IMG/VR virus record: IMGVR_UViG_3300028553_001580
Coordinates: 27,388 to 91,387 of that record
Direction: 5' to 3' (one strand)
DNA length: 64,000 bases
Source of the DNA: a virus
In this document: positions 33,862 through 42,089 of the stretch, piece after piece
Numbering within the stretch: the first letter of the stretch is position 1
Layout of the letters: every line of letters begins with the position of its first letter
Notes under the pieces: generated by a model
Seen by the model: only the letters and a program-made list of their open reading frames with translations
What the model was told of the DNA's origin: nothing
The model's database searches: none
Position numbers and translations under genes: made by a program

Positions 33862-33876
33862 TATTTATAAATAAAA
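33862..33876 (+). promoter_or_regulatory. TATTTATAAATA motif before 33877 gene
   Basis: TATTTATAAATAAAA ends at the base before the ATG. Its first 12 bases are a perfect palindrome and contain TATAAATA, the T4 late-promoter core, on both strands. Confidence 0.52.
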
Positions 33877-36582
33877 ATGCCAAGTCAAAGTATTAATTCA
33901 TATTTTACGCCAAAATATTCGCAAAAATTAAATTTTGGGAATTATTTTGATTTTACTCTCGTTGGGGATGAAAAAGACTACGACGAGGAGGTAGTTTTTT
34001 CAGATGATTTGATAGCAATTAATGACGGCAATAGGTTACCGATTATATATGATTTATCTAATCCCGACACCTGTCCTCAAGTATCTATGTTATTTAATAA
34101 TTTTTATAGTAGTGCAACATTAGTTTCCAAAAATTATTACAACCCAAATAATGTAGATTTGGATTGTATTTCTGCTTTCACAGGTACTTGTGATGTTGGT
34201 TTGACAGCAACTGACAACGGACTATTTACCCTTTTAACTGGTCAAACATTGAATTATACAATGGGTATAAGAAACGACTTTAAATTTAACCCATACTACT
34301 ACGATAGAAGAATGAAAATGCATATGGTCACAGGTTACACTAACTCACCAAATATTGTATTTAATGGTAGACCAAAACAATCTATGTATAATATAGTTTC
34401 CGTAGTAGATTTGGTTGCGGGATATCACCAACAACTATATGGAGGATTTTATCAAGGTTTTTACAAATTATTCGGTTATGACTATGAAGTTTTTCCAGAA
34501 AGACTAAATAAAGGGTGGACAATGGAAACTTTGATTAAACCAAGAAACATCGACCTTTATTCTATTGACACTTCAACTCAAGAATATTTAAACACTAAAT
34601 ATCCAAATAATGCCGGTACTTTTTTCTACTTTGGTACAAGAGCAGAAAACAAATATTATCATTATGCCGGTGGAAGTCCAGAATCAGATTCAGGATATAC
34701 TCGTGTAACATCAGGATTTACAAGTTTAAGTAGTTGTACTTGTTACGAAACCGGATATACAAACGCTAACTGTGTAAATTTATACCCTATGAGTTCTACA
34801 ACTGCCTACCATAATATTGGTTGTAATTGCGGTGGAGCTTGTACCGAAGAAATACCGAATCCTCCGTTGGACCCAAAATTTGATGTATTATCAAACGCAC
34901 TTTCTATGAGATTTAGCGGTTGCCCTTTAAATCCAAGTTTATGTGTAAAATACATAAAAATCACAGGAGACTGTGTTACCACAGGAGTATGTGAAACTAC
35001 AGGGGTGACTTTTCAAACAGGTTATACGATAACTGAAGTTTGCACACCACCAATTTATGATATATGTGATTATGTATGTGGAACAATCACTGAAGATAGA
35101 TGGGTTATGGTTACTGCTGTATTTGAAAGGTATACAACAATAGAAGAATGCGACTTATTGAATCTTGGAGGTCTTGGTGATATTAGAGAAGTTACTTATC
35201 AATCAATATTAAATGGAACTTCATATAATTTAATAATGCCACCTGAAACTCATTCGGGAGATACAAAAGAAAATAAAGTTTATAGAATTATTTTTGACCG
35301 TAAATGGTTTGATGATACTTGGTATAGACTCGGTAGATTAAAATTATATATAAATGGTTACTTATTTACGGTAATTGAAAATTTTGAAGAAATAATACCT
35401 CGTGAATTAAACTGTGAAAAAGAAAAACAAATAGGTGTTCCTTTTAACATTTCTTGGGGTGGAGGTAGTCAGGGTCTTCACGATAATTTAATTTTCAAAG
35501 AATGCGCTGATTGGGGATGGTCAGTTGGTAGTGGAGTTACAACTTTATCATATATTTCGTGTAATGGTTCGTCAGTAAGTTTAACAGGTCTGACTAATCA
35601 ATCTGGAACTATAAGTACACAACCCGGTACTACTCCAACTTTTAACATTTCTTCAAGTGCTAATACTTTAACTTTTAGTGGAAATAGTATTCCTTTAAAT
35701 GGACCTTACCAACAAGACCCCGAAGCGTTTCCAAACGAAATATTATCAGCGTCAACTTATAATTCATTGACCACCGATATACTTGTTGAACAAAATTTTG
35801 GAGGCTCTTTTATGGGTGGTATTTCACAATTTAGAATGTATACAGAACCTTTTTCTAGCCCTCAAGTCCAACATAATTTTAGAATATTAAAAGACCAATT
35901 TAATTTATTTGATTATTGGTGTCCGAATTGTTTATCTTTACCTTTACCTACACCTACACCAACACCGAGCCCTACACCAACACCTACTCCGACACCTACA
36001 CCAACACCTACACCAACACCGAGCCCTACACCCGCATATATTACGGCGATGGCGTTTCCTTGTGGTGGTGAATTTGCAGCAGAAGTAATATCAATTCCTT
36101 CGCAATATCAGAATTTGGATAACTACTACGTTGTTGGGGCAACAAATGGGGAATGTTATATTGTCGGAGGACCAACCGCGAGTCCTTCAACTATAACATG
36201 GAACGGTCAAGTTTATGGTCAAGGTGGTGATTGTAATTTATGTCCTCCACCACCAACACCAGTACCTTGTTTAACAACTCACCCATACTTATCTTCTAAT
36301 ATAATATTCGGTGTTAGCTTCGTATCTATAACCAACGATTACTCTGCAGCATGTAATGGTCTTGCTTGTTTACAGGCATCAACATGCTCCCCGACTGGTG
36401 GTTTTTCCCCAAACTACATAGACACACCATTAGTACAAGTTGGCACAGTATTTTATGGAAACGCAACCACTTGTAATTACTACACATTTAGTGGATGGTA
36501 TATTGTACAAAACTCAGGAAGTTATGTGTTAATTAGTTTATCTAATGGAATTGTGACAACGGTTTTAACCACTTGTCCATAA
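33877..36582 (+). CDS. Long tail or adhesin protein with Pro-Thr linker
   Basis: A 901-residue protein. The N-terminal 690 residues are beta-rich; GWTMETLIKPRNIDLYS, FFYFGTRAENKYYHY and FNISWGGGSQGLHDNLIFKE suggest a concanavalin/laminin-G-like sugar-binding fold interrupted by Cys/Gly-rich loops (CTCYETGYTNANC). A (PT)n linker spans about 689-719. The C-terminal 180 residues are Cys-rich modules (GECYIVGG, GGDCNLCPPPP). The polymerase-type linker and lectin-like body suit a receptor-binding or decoration protein. It is divergent from the 28-kb leftward block and followed by a beta-sandwich tail protein. Function inferred from composition. Confidence 0.65.
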   Translation: MPSQSINSYFTPKYSQKLNFGNYFDFTLVGDEKDYDEEVVFSDDLIAINDGNRLPIIYDLSNPDTCPQVSMLFNNFYSSATLVSKNYYNPNNVDLDCISAFTGTCDVGLTATDNGLFTLLTGQTLNYTMGIRNDFKFNPYYYDRRMKMHMVTGYTNSPNIVFNGRPKQSMYNIVSVVDLVAGYHQQLYGGFYQGFYKLFGYDYEVFPERLNKGWTMETLIKPRNIDLYSIDTSTQEYLNTKYPNNAGTFFYFGTRAENKYYHYAGGSPESDSGYTRVTSGFTSLSSCTCYETGYTNANCVNLYPMSSTTAYHNIGCNCGGACTEEIPNPPLDPKFDVLSNALSMRFSGCPLNPSLCVKYIKITGDCVTTGVCETTGVTFQTGYTITEVCTPPIYDICDYVCGTITEDRWVMVTAVFERYTTIEECDLLNLGGLGDIREVTYQSILNGTSYNLIMPPETHSGDTKENKVYRIIFDRKWFDDTWYRLGRLKLYINGYLFTVIENFEEIIPRELNCEKEKQIGVPFNISWGGGSQGLHDNLIFKECADWGWSVGSGVTTLSYISCNGSSVSLTGLTNQSGTISTQPGTTPTFNISSSANTLTFSGNSIPLNGPYQQDPEAFPNEILSASTYNSLTTDILVEQNFGGSFMGGISQFRMYTEPFSSPQVQHNFRILKDQFNLFDYWCPNCLSLPLPTPTPTPSPTPTPTPTPTPTPTPTPSPTPAYITAMAFPCGGEFAAEVISIPSQYQNLDNYYVVGATNGECYIVGGPTASPSTITWNGQVYGQGGDCNLCPPPPTPVPCLTTHPYLSSNIIFGVSFVSITNDYSAACNGLACLQASTCSPTGGFSPNYIDTPLVQVGTVFYGNATTCNYYTFSGWYIVQNSGSYVLISLSNGIVTTVLTTCP
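35941..36033 (+). repeat. Pro-Thr coding microrepeat
   Basis: About 90 bases of repeated CCTACACCAACA-type hexanucleotides encode alternating Pro-Thr with occasional Ser, an extended interdomain linker in the 901-residue tail protein. Confidence 0.9.
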
Positions 36583-36602
36583 AAAATATTTTTAAATAGA
36601 AA

Positions 36603-36956
36603 ATGGAATTTTTTATAAATCAAAACTCAACACTACCCATTTTAAAAATGGAACCTGTCATTGATGGGAAAAGTGACTCATATAAAAATATTATAGAAAT
36701 ATTAGACAATGCGATTATTAGGTTTTCTATGAAAAATGAAGGCAACGGAATTCAAAAAATATTTATGAATCAAGCATACATTGTAGAAAAATTTAAAAAT
36801 AATCCTGACACCCCTTGGGAATATTATCTATACTACAAGTGGAATGCAAATGATACAAAAATTAAAGGTAGGTTCATAGGTGAATTTTCAATTGTATTGG
36901 AAAATGGAGAATTAATCACACCAATTAGAGAAAATCTTTACATCAATATTATTTGA
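36603..36956 (+). CDS. Small beta-sandwich tail-associated protein (BppU-N-like)
   Basis: A 117-residue protein: NSTLPILKMEPVIDGKSDSY, IRFSMKNEGNGIQKIFMNQA, WEYYLYYKWNANDTKIKGRF, then IVLENGELITPI. The pattern (polarised strands, a DTK.KGR.xGEF turn, then an NGELITPI end) resembles the N-terminal domain of BppU-type baseplate proteins, seen in many phages of Bacteroidota. It follows the long adhesin by 20 bases, which supports a role in attaching tail appendages. Confidence 0.65.
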   Translation: MEFFINQNSTLPILKMEPVIDGKSDSYKNIIEILDNAIIRFSMKNEGNGIQKIFMNQAYIVEKFKNNPDTPWEYYLYYKWNANDTKIKGRFIGEFSIVLENGELITPIRENLYINII

Positions 36957-36983
36957 CAAGAGTAGATTTTACACTTATATTTA
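36952..36983 (+). promoter_or_regulatory. Host-type promoter before DNA polymerase
   Basis: TTTG at 36952-36955 and TATATTTA at 36976-36983 are 20 bases apart, close to the Bacteroidota -33/-7 arrangement (TTTG, TAnnTTTG). The same bases can be read as TTGACA, 17 bases, TATATT. The late-type motif is absent. It begins inside the end of the 117-residue gene. Confidence 0.55.
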
Positions 36984-36996
36984 AGACTAAGGTAAA

Positions 36997-37014
36997 TGTT
37001 ACACCTATGTAACA
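36997..37014 (+). promoter_or_regulatory. Dyad in the polymerase leader
   Basis: TGTTAC, loop ACCTAT, GTAACA, 31 bases before the DNA polymerase ATG. T4 and RB69 polymerases repress their own mRNA by binding a leader hairpin; this dyad is a candidate for such control, without further evidence. Confidence 0.35.
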
Positions 37015-37044
37015 GCTAATACACCAAACTTAAATATAAACATT

Positions 37045-39873
37045 ATGGTCCCACAAGAAGAAATTGAACGCTTTTTATTAGGCGAAGACGAAGAAAAATA
37101 TATAGTATCTTTAGAATACGATTACAAAACATCAAAAATTTATAAAATAATTCAGGACCCTGTAAAGGGTAAATTGTTACGTCCTGACACATTCATTCCA
37201 TTTGCTTGGGTTGGTGATTTGAAAGGTAAAAACTTTTATAAAAGTGATAAACATGCACAAAAACGTGCAATGAGTGAAAATGGTATTATCATTGAAAAAT
37301 TAGACACTCACGGAGATGAACGTTTAGAAAACGGACTCAAGTATATTGTTAAAACAACAAAAACATATTCGAACCTTGTAAACTTTTTTAAAGGTGGAGG
37401 TTTAGACCCGTGGGGTAGAGATAATACTGACTCCATACAAATACTTTCACCCGTTGAACAATACTTGGTTCAAAAAAACAAAAGACTTTTTAAAGGATTT
37501 GAAGAATACGATGAAATTCACAGATTTGTATTCGATATTGAGACCACAGGTCTTGACCCCAAAACAAGTAAGATATTCTTGATTGGAATGAAAGATAATC
37601 GTGGTTTTATAAAACTATTATCGGCACAAAATGAAGATGCAGAAAGACAAATGATTATTGATTTTTTTAAAACAATAGACGATTTAAAACCATCTTTAGT
37701 TGGTGGTTACAACTCGGCATTCTTTGACTTCCCATTTATTTTAAAACGTGCAGAAATTTTAAAAGTTAATATCAAAAAAATATGTAAAACCTTACATCCC
37801 GATTATAGTTTAAAACAAAAAGATGGTATCTTGAAGTTAGCAAACGAAATGGAACCATATGTTCAAACTCAGATGTGGGGATATAACATTGTGGATATAG
37901 CACATGCTGTTCGTAGAGCACAAGCAATTAACTCAGACATTAAGAGTTGGTCTTTGAAGTATATTACAAAGTTTATTGAAGCAGAAAAACCAAATCGTGT
38001 TTATGTGGAAGGTGATAAGATTGGTAAAATATATTTCGAAAACGAAGAGTTTTGGATGAATAAAGAAAATGGAGCATACAAAAAAGTTGGTTTAGATTCT
38101 AAAATTGATGAAATATGCGGTAGACGTGATGATGTTTATAAATTAGTTACAGGTTCAAAGATTATTGAAGACTACTTGGATGATGACCTTTATGAAACAA
38201 TGATTGTTGATGAGCAGTTTAATCAAGCAAACTTTTTGTTGTCCAAACTTGTACCAACAACATATGAAAGACTTTCAACTATGGGGACCGCAACATTATG
38301 GAAAATGATTATGGCCTCTTGGTCATACAAACATAATTTGGCACTTCCAAAAAAGTTAGAAAAAAGAAAGTTTACAGGTGGTCTTTCTCGTTTGGTTCAA
38401 GTTGGGTTCTCTAAAAATGTATTAAAACTTGACTACTCTTCACTATACCCATCTATTCAGTTGGTTCACGACGTGTTTCCTGCTTGTGATGTTACAGGTG
38501 CGATGAAAAGTATGTTAAAGTATTTTCGTGATACTCGTATTAAATATAAGAACTTGGCGAGTGAATATAAAACAATAGACCCAAAGTTAGCAATTTCATA
38601 CGACAGAAAACAATTACCAATTAAAATCTTTATCAACGCATTCTTTGGTTCATTATCAGCACCTCAAGTATTTCCGTGGGGTGACATTGATATGGGTGAA
38701 CAGATTACTTGTACAGGAAGACAATATCTTCGTCAGATGATTATGTTTTTTATGCAAAGAGGATATGTTCCCCTTGTAATGGATACGGATGGTGTTAACT
38801 TTGAAACTCCATCAGACCGTGATGAATACAAATACATCGGTAAAGGTCTTAACGGATTGGTTAAAGAAAATAAAGAATATGTTGGCGCTGAAGCTGATGT
38901 TGCAGAATACAATGATTTATTCTTACGAGGTGAAATGGGATTAGACATTGATGGGGTTTGGTCTTCAACGATTAATGTGGCTCGAAAAAACTACGCACTT
39001 CTTACTGATAAAGGAAAAGTAAAACTTACAGGAAATACAATTAAATCTAAAAAACTTCAAACATATGTTGCTGAATTTTTGGATAAAGGACTTCGATTGT
39101 TATTAGATGGTAAAGGTGGTGAGTTTTTAGATTTCTACTATGAGTATGTTGATAAGTTGTATAACAAACAAATTCCTTTAGCAAAAATTGCAAACAAGGC
39201 TCGAGTTAAACAATCTATTGATGATTATAAAGTTCACATAACAAAAACTACAAGGGCCGGTAATATGATGTCAAGACAAGCTCATATGGAACTTTTGATT
39301 AAAGAAAATAAAAGTCCTGGTCTTGGTGACACTATCTATTATGTTAATAATGGTGAAAAAAAATCACACGGTGATGTTCAAAAGAAAAAAGATGAACTTG
39401 TTTTAAATTGTTATTTAATTAATGAAGAGGACATTGAAAAAAATCCTGATTTATTAGGAGATTATAATGTTGCAAGATATATGGCAGCATTCAATAAAAG
39501 AATTGAACCATTACTTGTTGTGTATAACCCTGAAATCAGAGAAGACATTTTAATTGAGGACCCTAAAGATAGACCCATATTTACAAAAACACAAACAGAA
39601 CTTGTAAGGGGTTACCCAATGAAAGAGGCTCATCAAGATACTTTAGAGGAGGTTTTGACTCTATCCGATATGGAATTAACTTTTTGGAAAAGTGTTGGGA
39701 TTGACCCGTATTATATGTATATTGAAAACACGTTAGATTTAGTTGATACACAATGGGTTTCAAAAAATAGAAAAATGATGGATGAGTTTGTTAGTAAAAA
39801 CGACAAAGTAGACCAAGATGAATACTATGAGTTTGATGCTGAAGGTGATTTAATGGCTCTTAGTTTTGACTAA
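37045..39873 (+). CDS. 43: Family B DNA polymerase (T4 gp43-like)
   Basis: A 942-residue replicative polymerase with 3'-5' proofreading (T4: 898). ExoI is FVFDIETTGLDP (Asp164, Glu166); ExoII is GGYNSAFFDFPF (Asp228). Palm motif A is LKLDYSSLYPS (Asp463), motif B KIFINAFFG (Lys527, Asn531, Gly535), motif C VMDTDGVNF (Asp580, Asp582), with Gly in place of the usual Ser in DTDS. The C-terminus is acidic and could carry the clamp-binding peptide. It has a host-type promoter and leader dyad, suited to early or middle expression. Its stop overlaps the facing gene by 4 bases. Confidence 0.96.
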   Translation: MVPQEEIERFLLGEDEEKYIVSLEYDYKTSKIYKIIQDPVKGKLLRPDTFIPFAWVGDLKGKNFYKSDKHAQKRAMSENGIIIEKLDTHGDERLENGLKYIVKTTKTYSNLVNFFKGGGLDPWGRDNTDSIQILSPVEQYLVQKNKRLFKGFEEYDEIHRFVFDIETTGLDPKTSKIFLIGMKDNRGFIKLLSAQNEDAERQMIIDFFKTIDDLKPSLVGGYNSAFFDFPFILKRAEILKVNIKKICKTLHPDYSLKQKDGILKLANEMEPYVQTQMWGYNIVDIAHAVRRAQAINSDIKSWSLKYITKFIEAEKPNRVYVEGDKIGKIYFENEEFWMNKENGAYKKVGLDSKIDEICGRRDDVYKLVTGSKIIEDYLDDDLYETMIVDEQFNQANFLLSKLVPTTYERLSTMGTATLWKMIMASWSYKHNLALPKKLEKRKFTGGLSRLVQVGFSKNVLKLDYSSLYPSIQLVHDVFPACDVTGAMKSMLKYFRDTRIKYKNLASEYKTIDPKLAISYDRKQLPIKIFINAFFGSLSAPQVFPWGDIDMGEQITCTGRQYLRQMIMFFMQRGYVPLVMDTDGVNFETPSDRDEYKYIGKGLNGLVKENKEYVGAEADVAEYNDLFLRGEMGLDIDGVWSSTINVARKNYALLTDKGKVKLTGNTIKSKKLQTYVAEFLDKGLRLLLDGKGGEFLDFYYEYVDKLYNKQIPLAKIANKARVKQSIDDYKVHITKTTRAGNMMSRQAHMELLIKENKSPGLGDTIYYVNNGEKKSHGDVQKKKDELVLNCYLINEEDIEKNPDLLGDYNVARYMAAFNKRIEPLLVVYNPEIREDILIEDPKDRPIFTKTQTELVRGYPMKEAHQDTLEEVLTLSDMELTFWKSVGIDPYYMYIENTLDLVDTQWVSKNRKMMDEFVSKNDKVDQDEYYEFDAEGDLMALSFD

Positions 39874-40202
39874 GAGTTTTTAAGTCCATCAGAAGAAAGA
39901 ATATACCAAAACCTATTAACTTTTTTGAATTCTACACAAGCTCCTTTTTCCATTTCAACTTCTTCAAACTGTTCATCAATTAATGCGTCCGTCTTAACTA
40001 AAACATTTGTCATAGCTTTAACAACTACGTGGTCTGTGTTTGATGAATTTAAAAAAAGTTCGCAATTTTCAACACCTGTTACAACAATAACATATTCACC
40101 ATTTGTTTCGTAAGTTGTATTTGAAACAACTGCCGATTCTGATGTTTCTATTTTATTACCATTAATTATTCTGGTAGATGAAACTGACCTAAATACTGCC
40201 AT
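39870..40202 (-). CDS. Small beta-type virion protein
   Basis: A 110-residue protein: FRSVSSTRIINGNKIETSES, then YVIVVTGVENCELFLNSSNT, HVVVKAMTNVLVKTDALIDE, FKKVNRFWYILSSDG. All-beta by pattern, resembling small head-decoration or tail proteins of related phages; not assigned. It lies 7 bases downstream of the gp13-like gene in the same unit. Its stop overlaps the polymerase stop. Confidence 0.58.
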   Translation of the reverse strand: MAVFRSVSSTRIINGNKIETSESAVVSNTTYETNGEYVIVVTGVENCELFLNSSNTDHVVVKAMTNVLVKTDALIDEQFEEVEMEKGACVEFKKVNRFWYILSSDGLKNS

Positions 40203-40209
40203 AAAAAAA

Positions 40210-41331
40210 TTATATAATATTATAAGGACTTGTAAATGGTCTGAATTTTAAAGCTTTATTTATATTTTCAGCTTGAGCCGCCTTTACTTCTAATTGTTTT
40301 TCAGGTCTTAATCTTTCAAGTCTAGTTTTCAATTCTTCCCACAGTGTTGCTTTTTCGTCTTTTGCTTCAGTGTTCAAACTTTGCCATTCTAACGTCAATT
40401 CAGAATCAGGAGTTTTCAAACTTCCACTATACTTACCTCTTACTTTAGCCAAAGTTTCTTTACAATATGCGGTAAACCATCTTCTAACCCATGTTTGTGC
40501 GGGTGAGTTTAATTCATCCCACCTCATTTCATCTATTGGAACATCAGACGGTAGTCTTACAACATCAGGATTTTTAGCTAAACAATCATCCCTATCAAAT
40601 GTATCATAATACCAATACCACACACGATGCTTTTGGTAGTTAATATTTCCAAAATCAAATTTACCTCCAGGAACATTCATTAAATGTAGTGCCTTCTTAC
40701 CCTCAGGAAGTGCTGTAATTCTATAAGTTAAATCTCCTGTTATGATTCTTCTTTTCATTTGAATGTCTGACATTCTTAAAAGAATATCAAATGCTGGAGT
40801 AATAAAATAATTGCCCGTTGTCCCCATCTGAGAAAAACCGGCACCACCACCAAGACCGATACCACCAAATCCACCAAATCCACCCATAAATGGGTCAAAG
40901 TAAGCGGCATCTAATTCAGACCTAGCGAACCATAAAATTTCGTTTATTTCACGACCTGCCGGAATTTCATATATTTGTTGGTTGGCTACTAATTCGATGT
41001 AATCTTTTTTCAACACCCAATCTCCACCAGCTTGTAATCCCACTATTTTAGAATAAGCATATGTAAACTGAGTTTCATAATCTAAACTTCTTGTTGTAAA
41101 TGCTCTTGTAAGTGATTGTTCATCTAAGTTAAGACCCGCTAAAGATGTCCATTGAGATTCAATTAACCAATCATTAACGTGTTGGGCATAATCTTGAATT
41201 GACAATTCTAATAATGAATCCATCATTTCATCTTCCAATTCGACACTACGAAGAGGGGCTCCTAAAAGATTTTTTATTCTTTTATAAAGTTTACTTCTAT
41301 CAGGTTCAGTAATTATTACAGTAGTTGCCAT
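40210..41331 (-). CDS. 13: Neck protein (T4 gp13-like)
   Basis: A 373-residue protein. Helical N-terminal part: SKLYKRIKNLLGAPLRSVEL, MMDSLLELSIQDYAQHVNDW, then KKDYIELVANQQIYEIPAGR (a strand), an insert rich in Gly/Phe (GGFGGFGGIGLGGGAGFSQM, about 150-170), and a helical C-terminal half with YCKETLAKVRGKYSG. The last segment is a feature I associate with gp13-type neck/connector proteins of T4-like phages. gp13 joins the filled head to the tail with gp14. gp14- and gp15-like genes follow at 45008 and 45526, consistent with T4 order. Medium certainty. Confidence 0.6.
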   Translation of the reverse strand: MATTVIITEPDRSKLYKRIKNLLGAPLRSVELEDEMMDSLLELSIQDYAQHVNDWLIESQWTSLAGLNLDEQSLTRAFTTRSLDYETQFTYAYSKIVGLQAGGDWVLKKDYIELVANQQIYEIPAGREINEILWFARSELDAAYFDPFMGGFGGFGGIGLGGGAGFSQMGTTGNYFITPAFDILLRMSDIQMKRRIITGDLTYRITALPEGKKALHLMNVPGGKFDFGNINYQKHRVWYWYYDTFDRDDCLAKNPDVVRLPSDVPIDEMRWDELNSPAQTWVRRWFTAYCKETLAKVRGKYSGSLKTPDSELTLEWQSLNTEAKDEKATLWEELKTRLERLRPEKQLEVKAAQAENINKALKFRPFTSPYNII

Positions 41332-41337
41332 AATATA

Positions 41338-41352
41338 TTTTATATATAAATA
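41338..41352 (-). promoter_or_regulatory. TATTTAT motif before gp13-like gene
   Basis: Minus strand TATTTATATATAAAA, first T 21 bases before the start at 41331, in the gap behind the superoxide dismutase stop. Confidence 0.52.
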
Positions 41353-41357
41353 TTCTT

Positions 41358-42077
41358 TTAGTCATTAAGTTTTGACTGCGTCGAATATAAATCATTTACA
41401 AACCCCCAATTAACCACCTTCCAAAAGTTTGAAACGTACTTATCCCTTTGATTTTTATACTTTAAATAATACGCATGTTCCCAAACATCTAACCCCAAAA
41501 GAGGATATCCTCTAACTTCTTGGTTGTCCATTAATGGGTTATCTTGATTTGCGGTTGTAACAATTTTTAGTCTATTAGTTTTAGTTAATATTAACCAAAC
41601 CCACCCTGAACCAAATCTTGATTTTGCCTCTTCTTCAAACTTTTCTTTAAATTTTTCAAAAGAACCAAAAGTTTTTTCAATTTTAGATTTTATTGGGTCT
41701 TCAAGTTTTTGTTTTTTTGGTGAAAGCATTTTCCAAAATAATGCATGATTAAATGCTCCGCCACCATTATTTCTAACAACAGTATTAAACTTTGATATGT
41801 CTGAAACTATTTGTTCCAAATCTAAATCTTTCCCTTTAACTTTTTCTAATTCTTTGTTTAACTTATCAACATAACCTTTGTAATGTTTGTTGTAGTGAGT
41901 ATTCATAGTCTCACTATCAATAAAAACTTCTAAAGAATTATAATCATATGGTAATTTATCTATACTGATTTTTTTAATTTCACTAATTAAGGTGATTTTT
42001 TCAGATGATTCAATTTCTAATAATGATTCAATATGATTGATTGTTTTTAAGTACCCTTCGAAAATTTTTGATTTCAT
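41358..42077 (-). CDS. sodA: Mn-type superoxide dismutase with N-terminal extension
   Basis: A 239-residue Fe/Mn superoxide dismutase, which turns superoxide into hydrogen peroxide and oxygen. All four metal ligands are present: His61 (MNTHYNKHYKGYV), His111 (NNGGGAFNHALFW), Asp197 and His201 (GLDVWEHAYY). GGG before the second His and TANQDNPL (Gln178) are of the manganese type. The enzyme core starts near LPYDYNSLEVFIDSETM at residue 42; about 40 residues before it are extra, helical and charged, and include IFE after residue 7 and ISE at 31-33 (possible gp21 sites). It lies between helicase and gp13-like genes. Auxiliary gene; virion packaging is speculation. Confidence 0.9.
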   Translation of the reverse strand: MKSKIFEGYLKTINHIESLLEIESSEKITLISEIKKISIDKLPYDYNSLEVFIDSETMNTHYNKHYKGYVDKLNKELEKVKGKDLDLEQIVSDISKFNTVVRNNGGGAFNHALFWKMLSPKKQKLEDPIKSKIEKTFGSFEKFKEKFEEEAKSRFGSGWVWLILTKTNRLKIVTTANQDNPLMDNQEVRGYPLLGLDVWEHAYYLKYKNQRDKYVSNFWKVVNWGFVNDLYSTQSKLND

Positions 42078-42080
42078 ATA

Positions 42081-42089
42081 GAATAAATA
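42081..42089 (-). promoter_or_regulatory. Partial TATTTAT motif before superoxide dismutase
   Basis: Minus strand TATTTATTC, first T 12 bases before the ATG at 42077. The ATAAAA part is missing, so this is a weak match. Confidence 0.3.
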
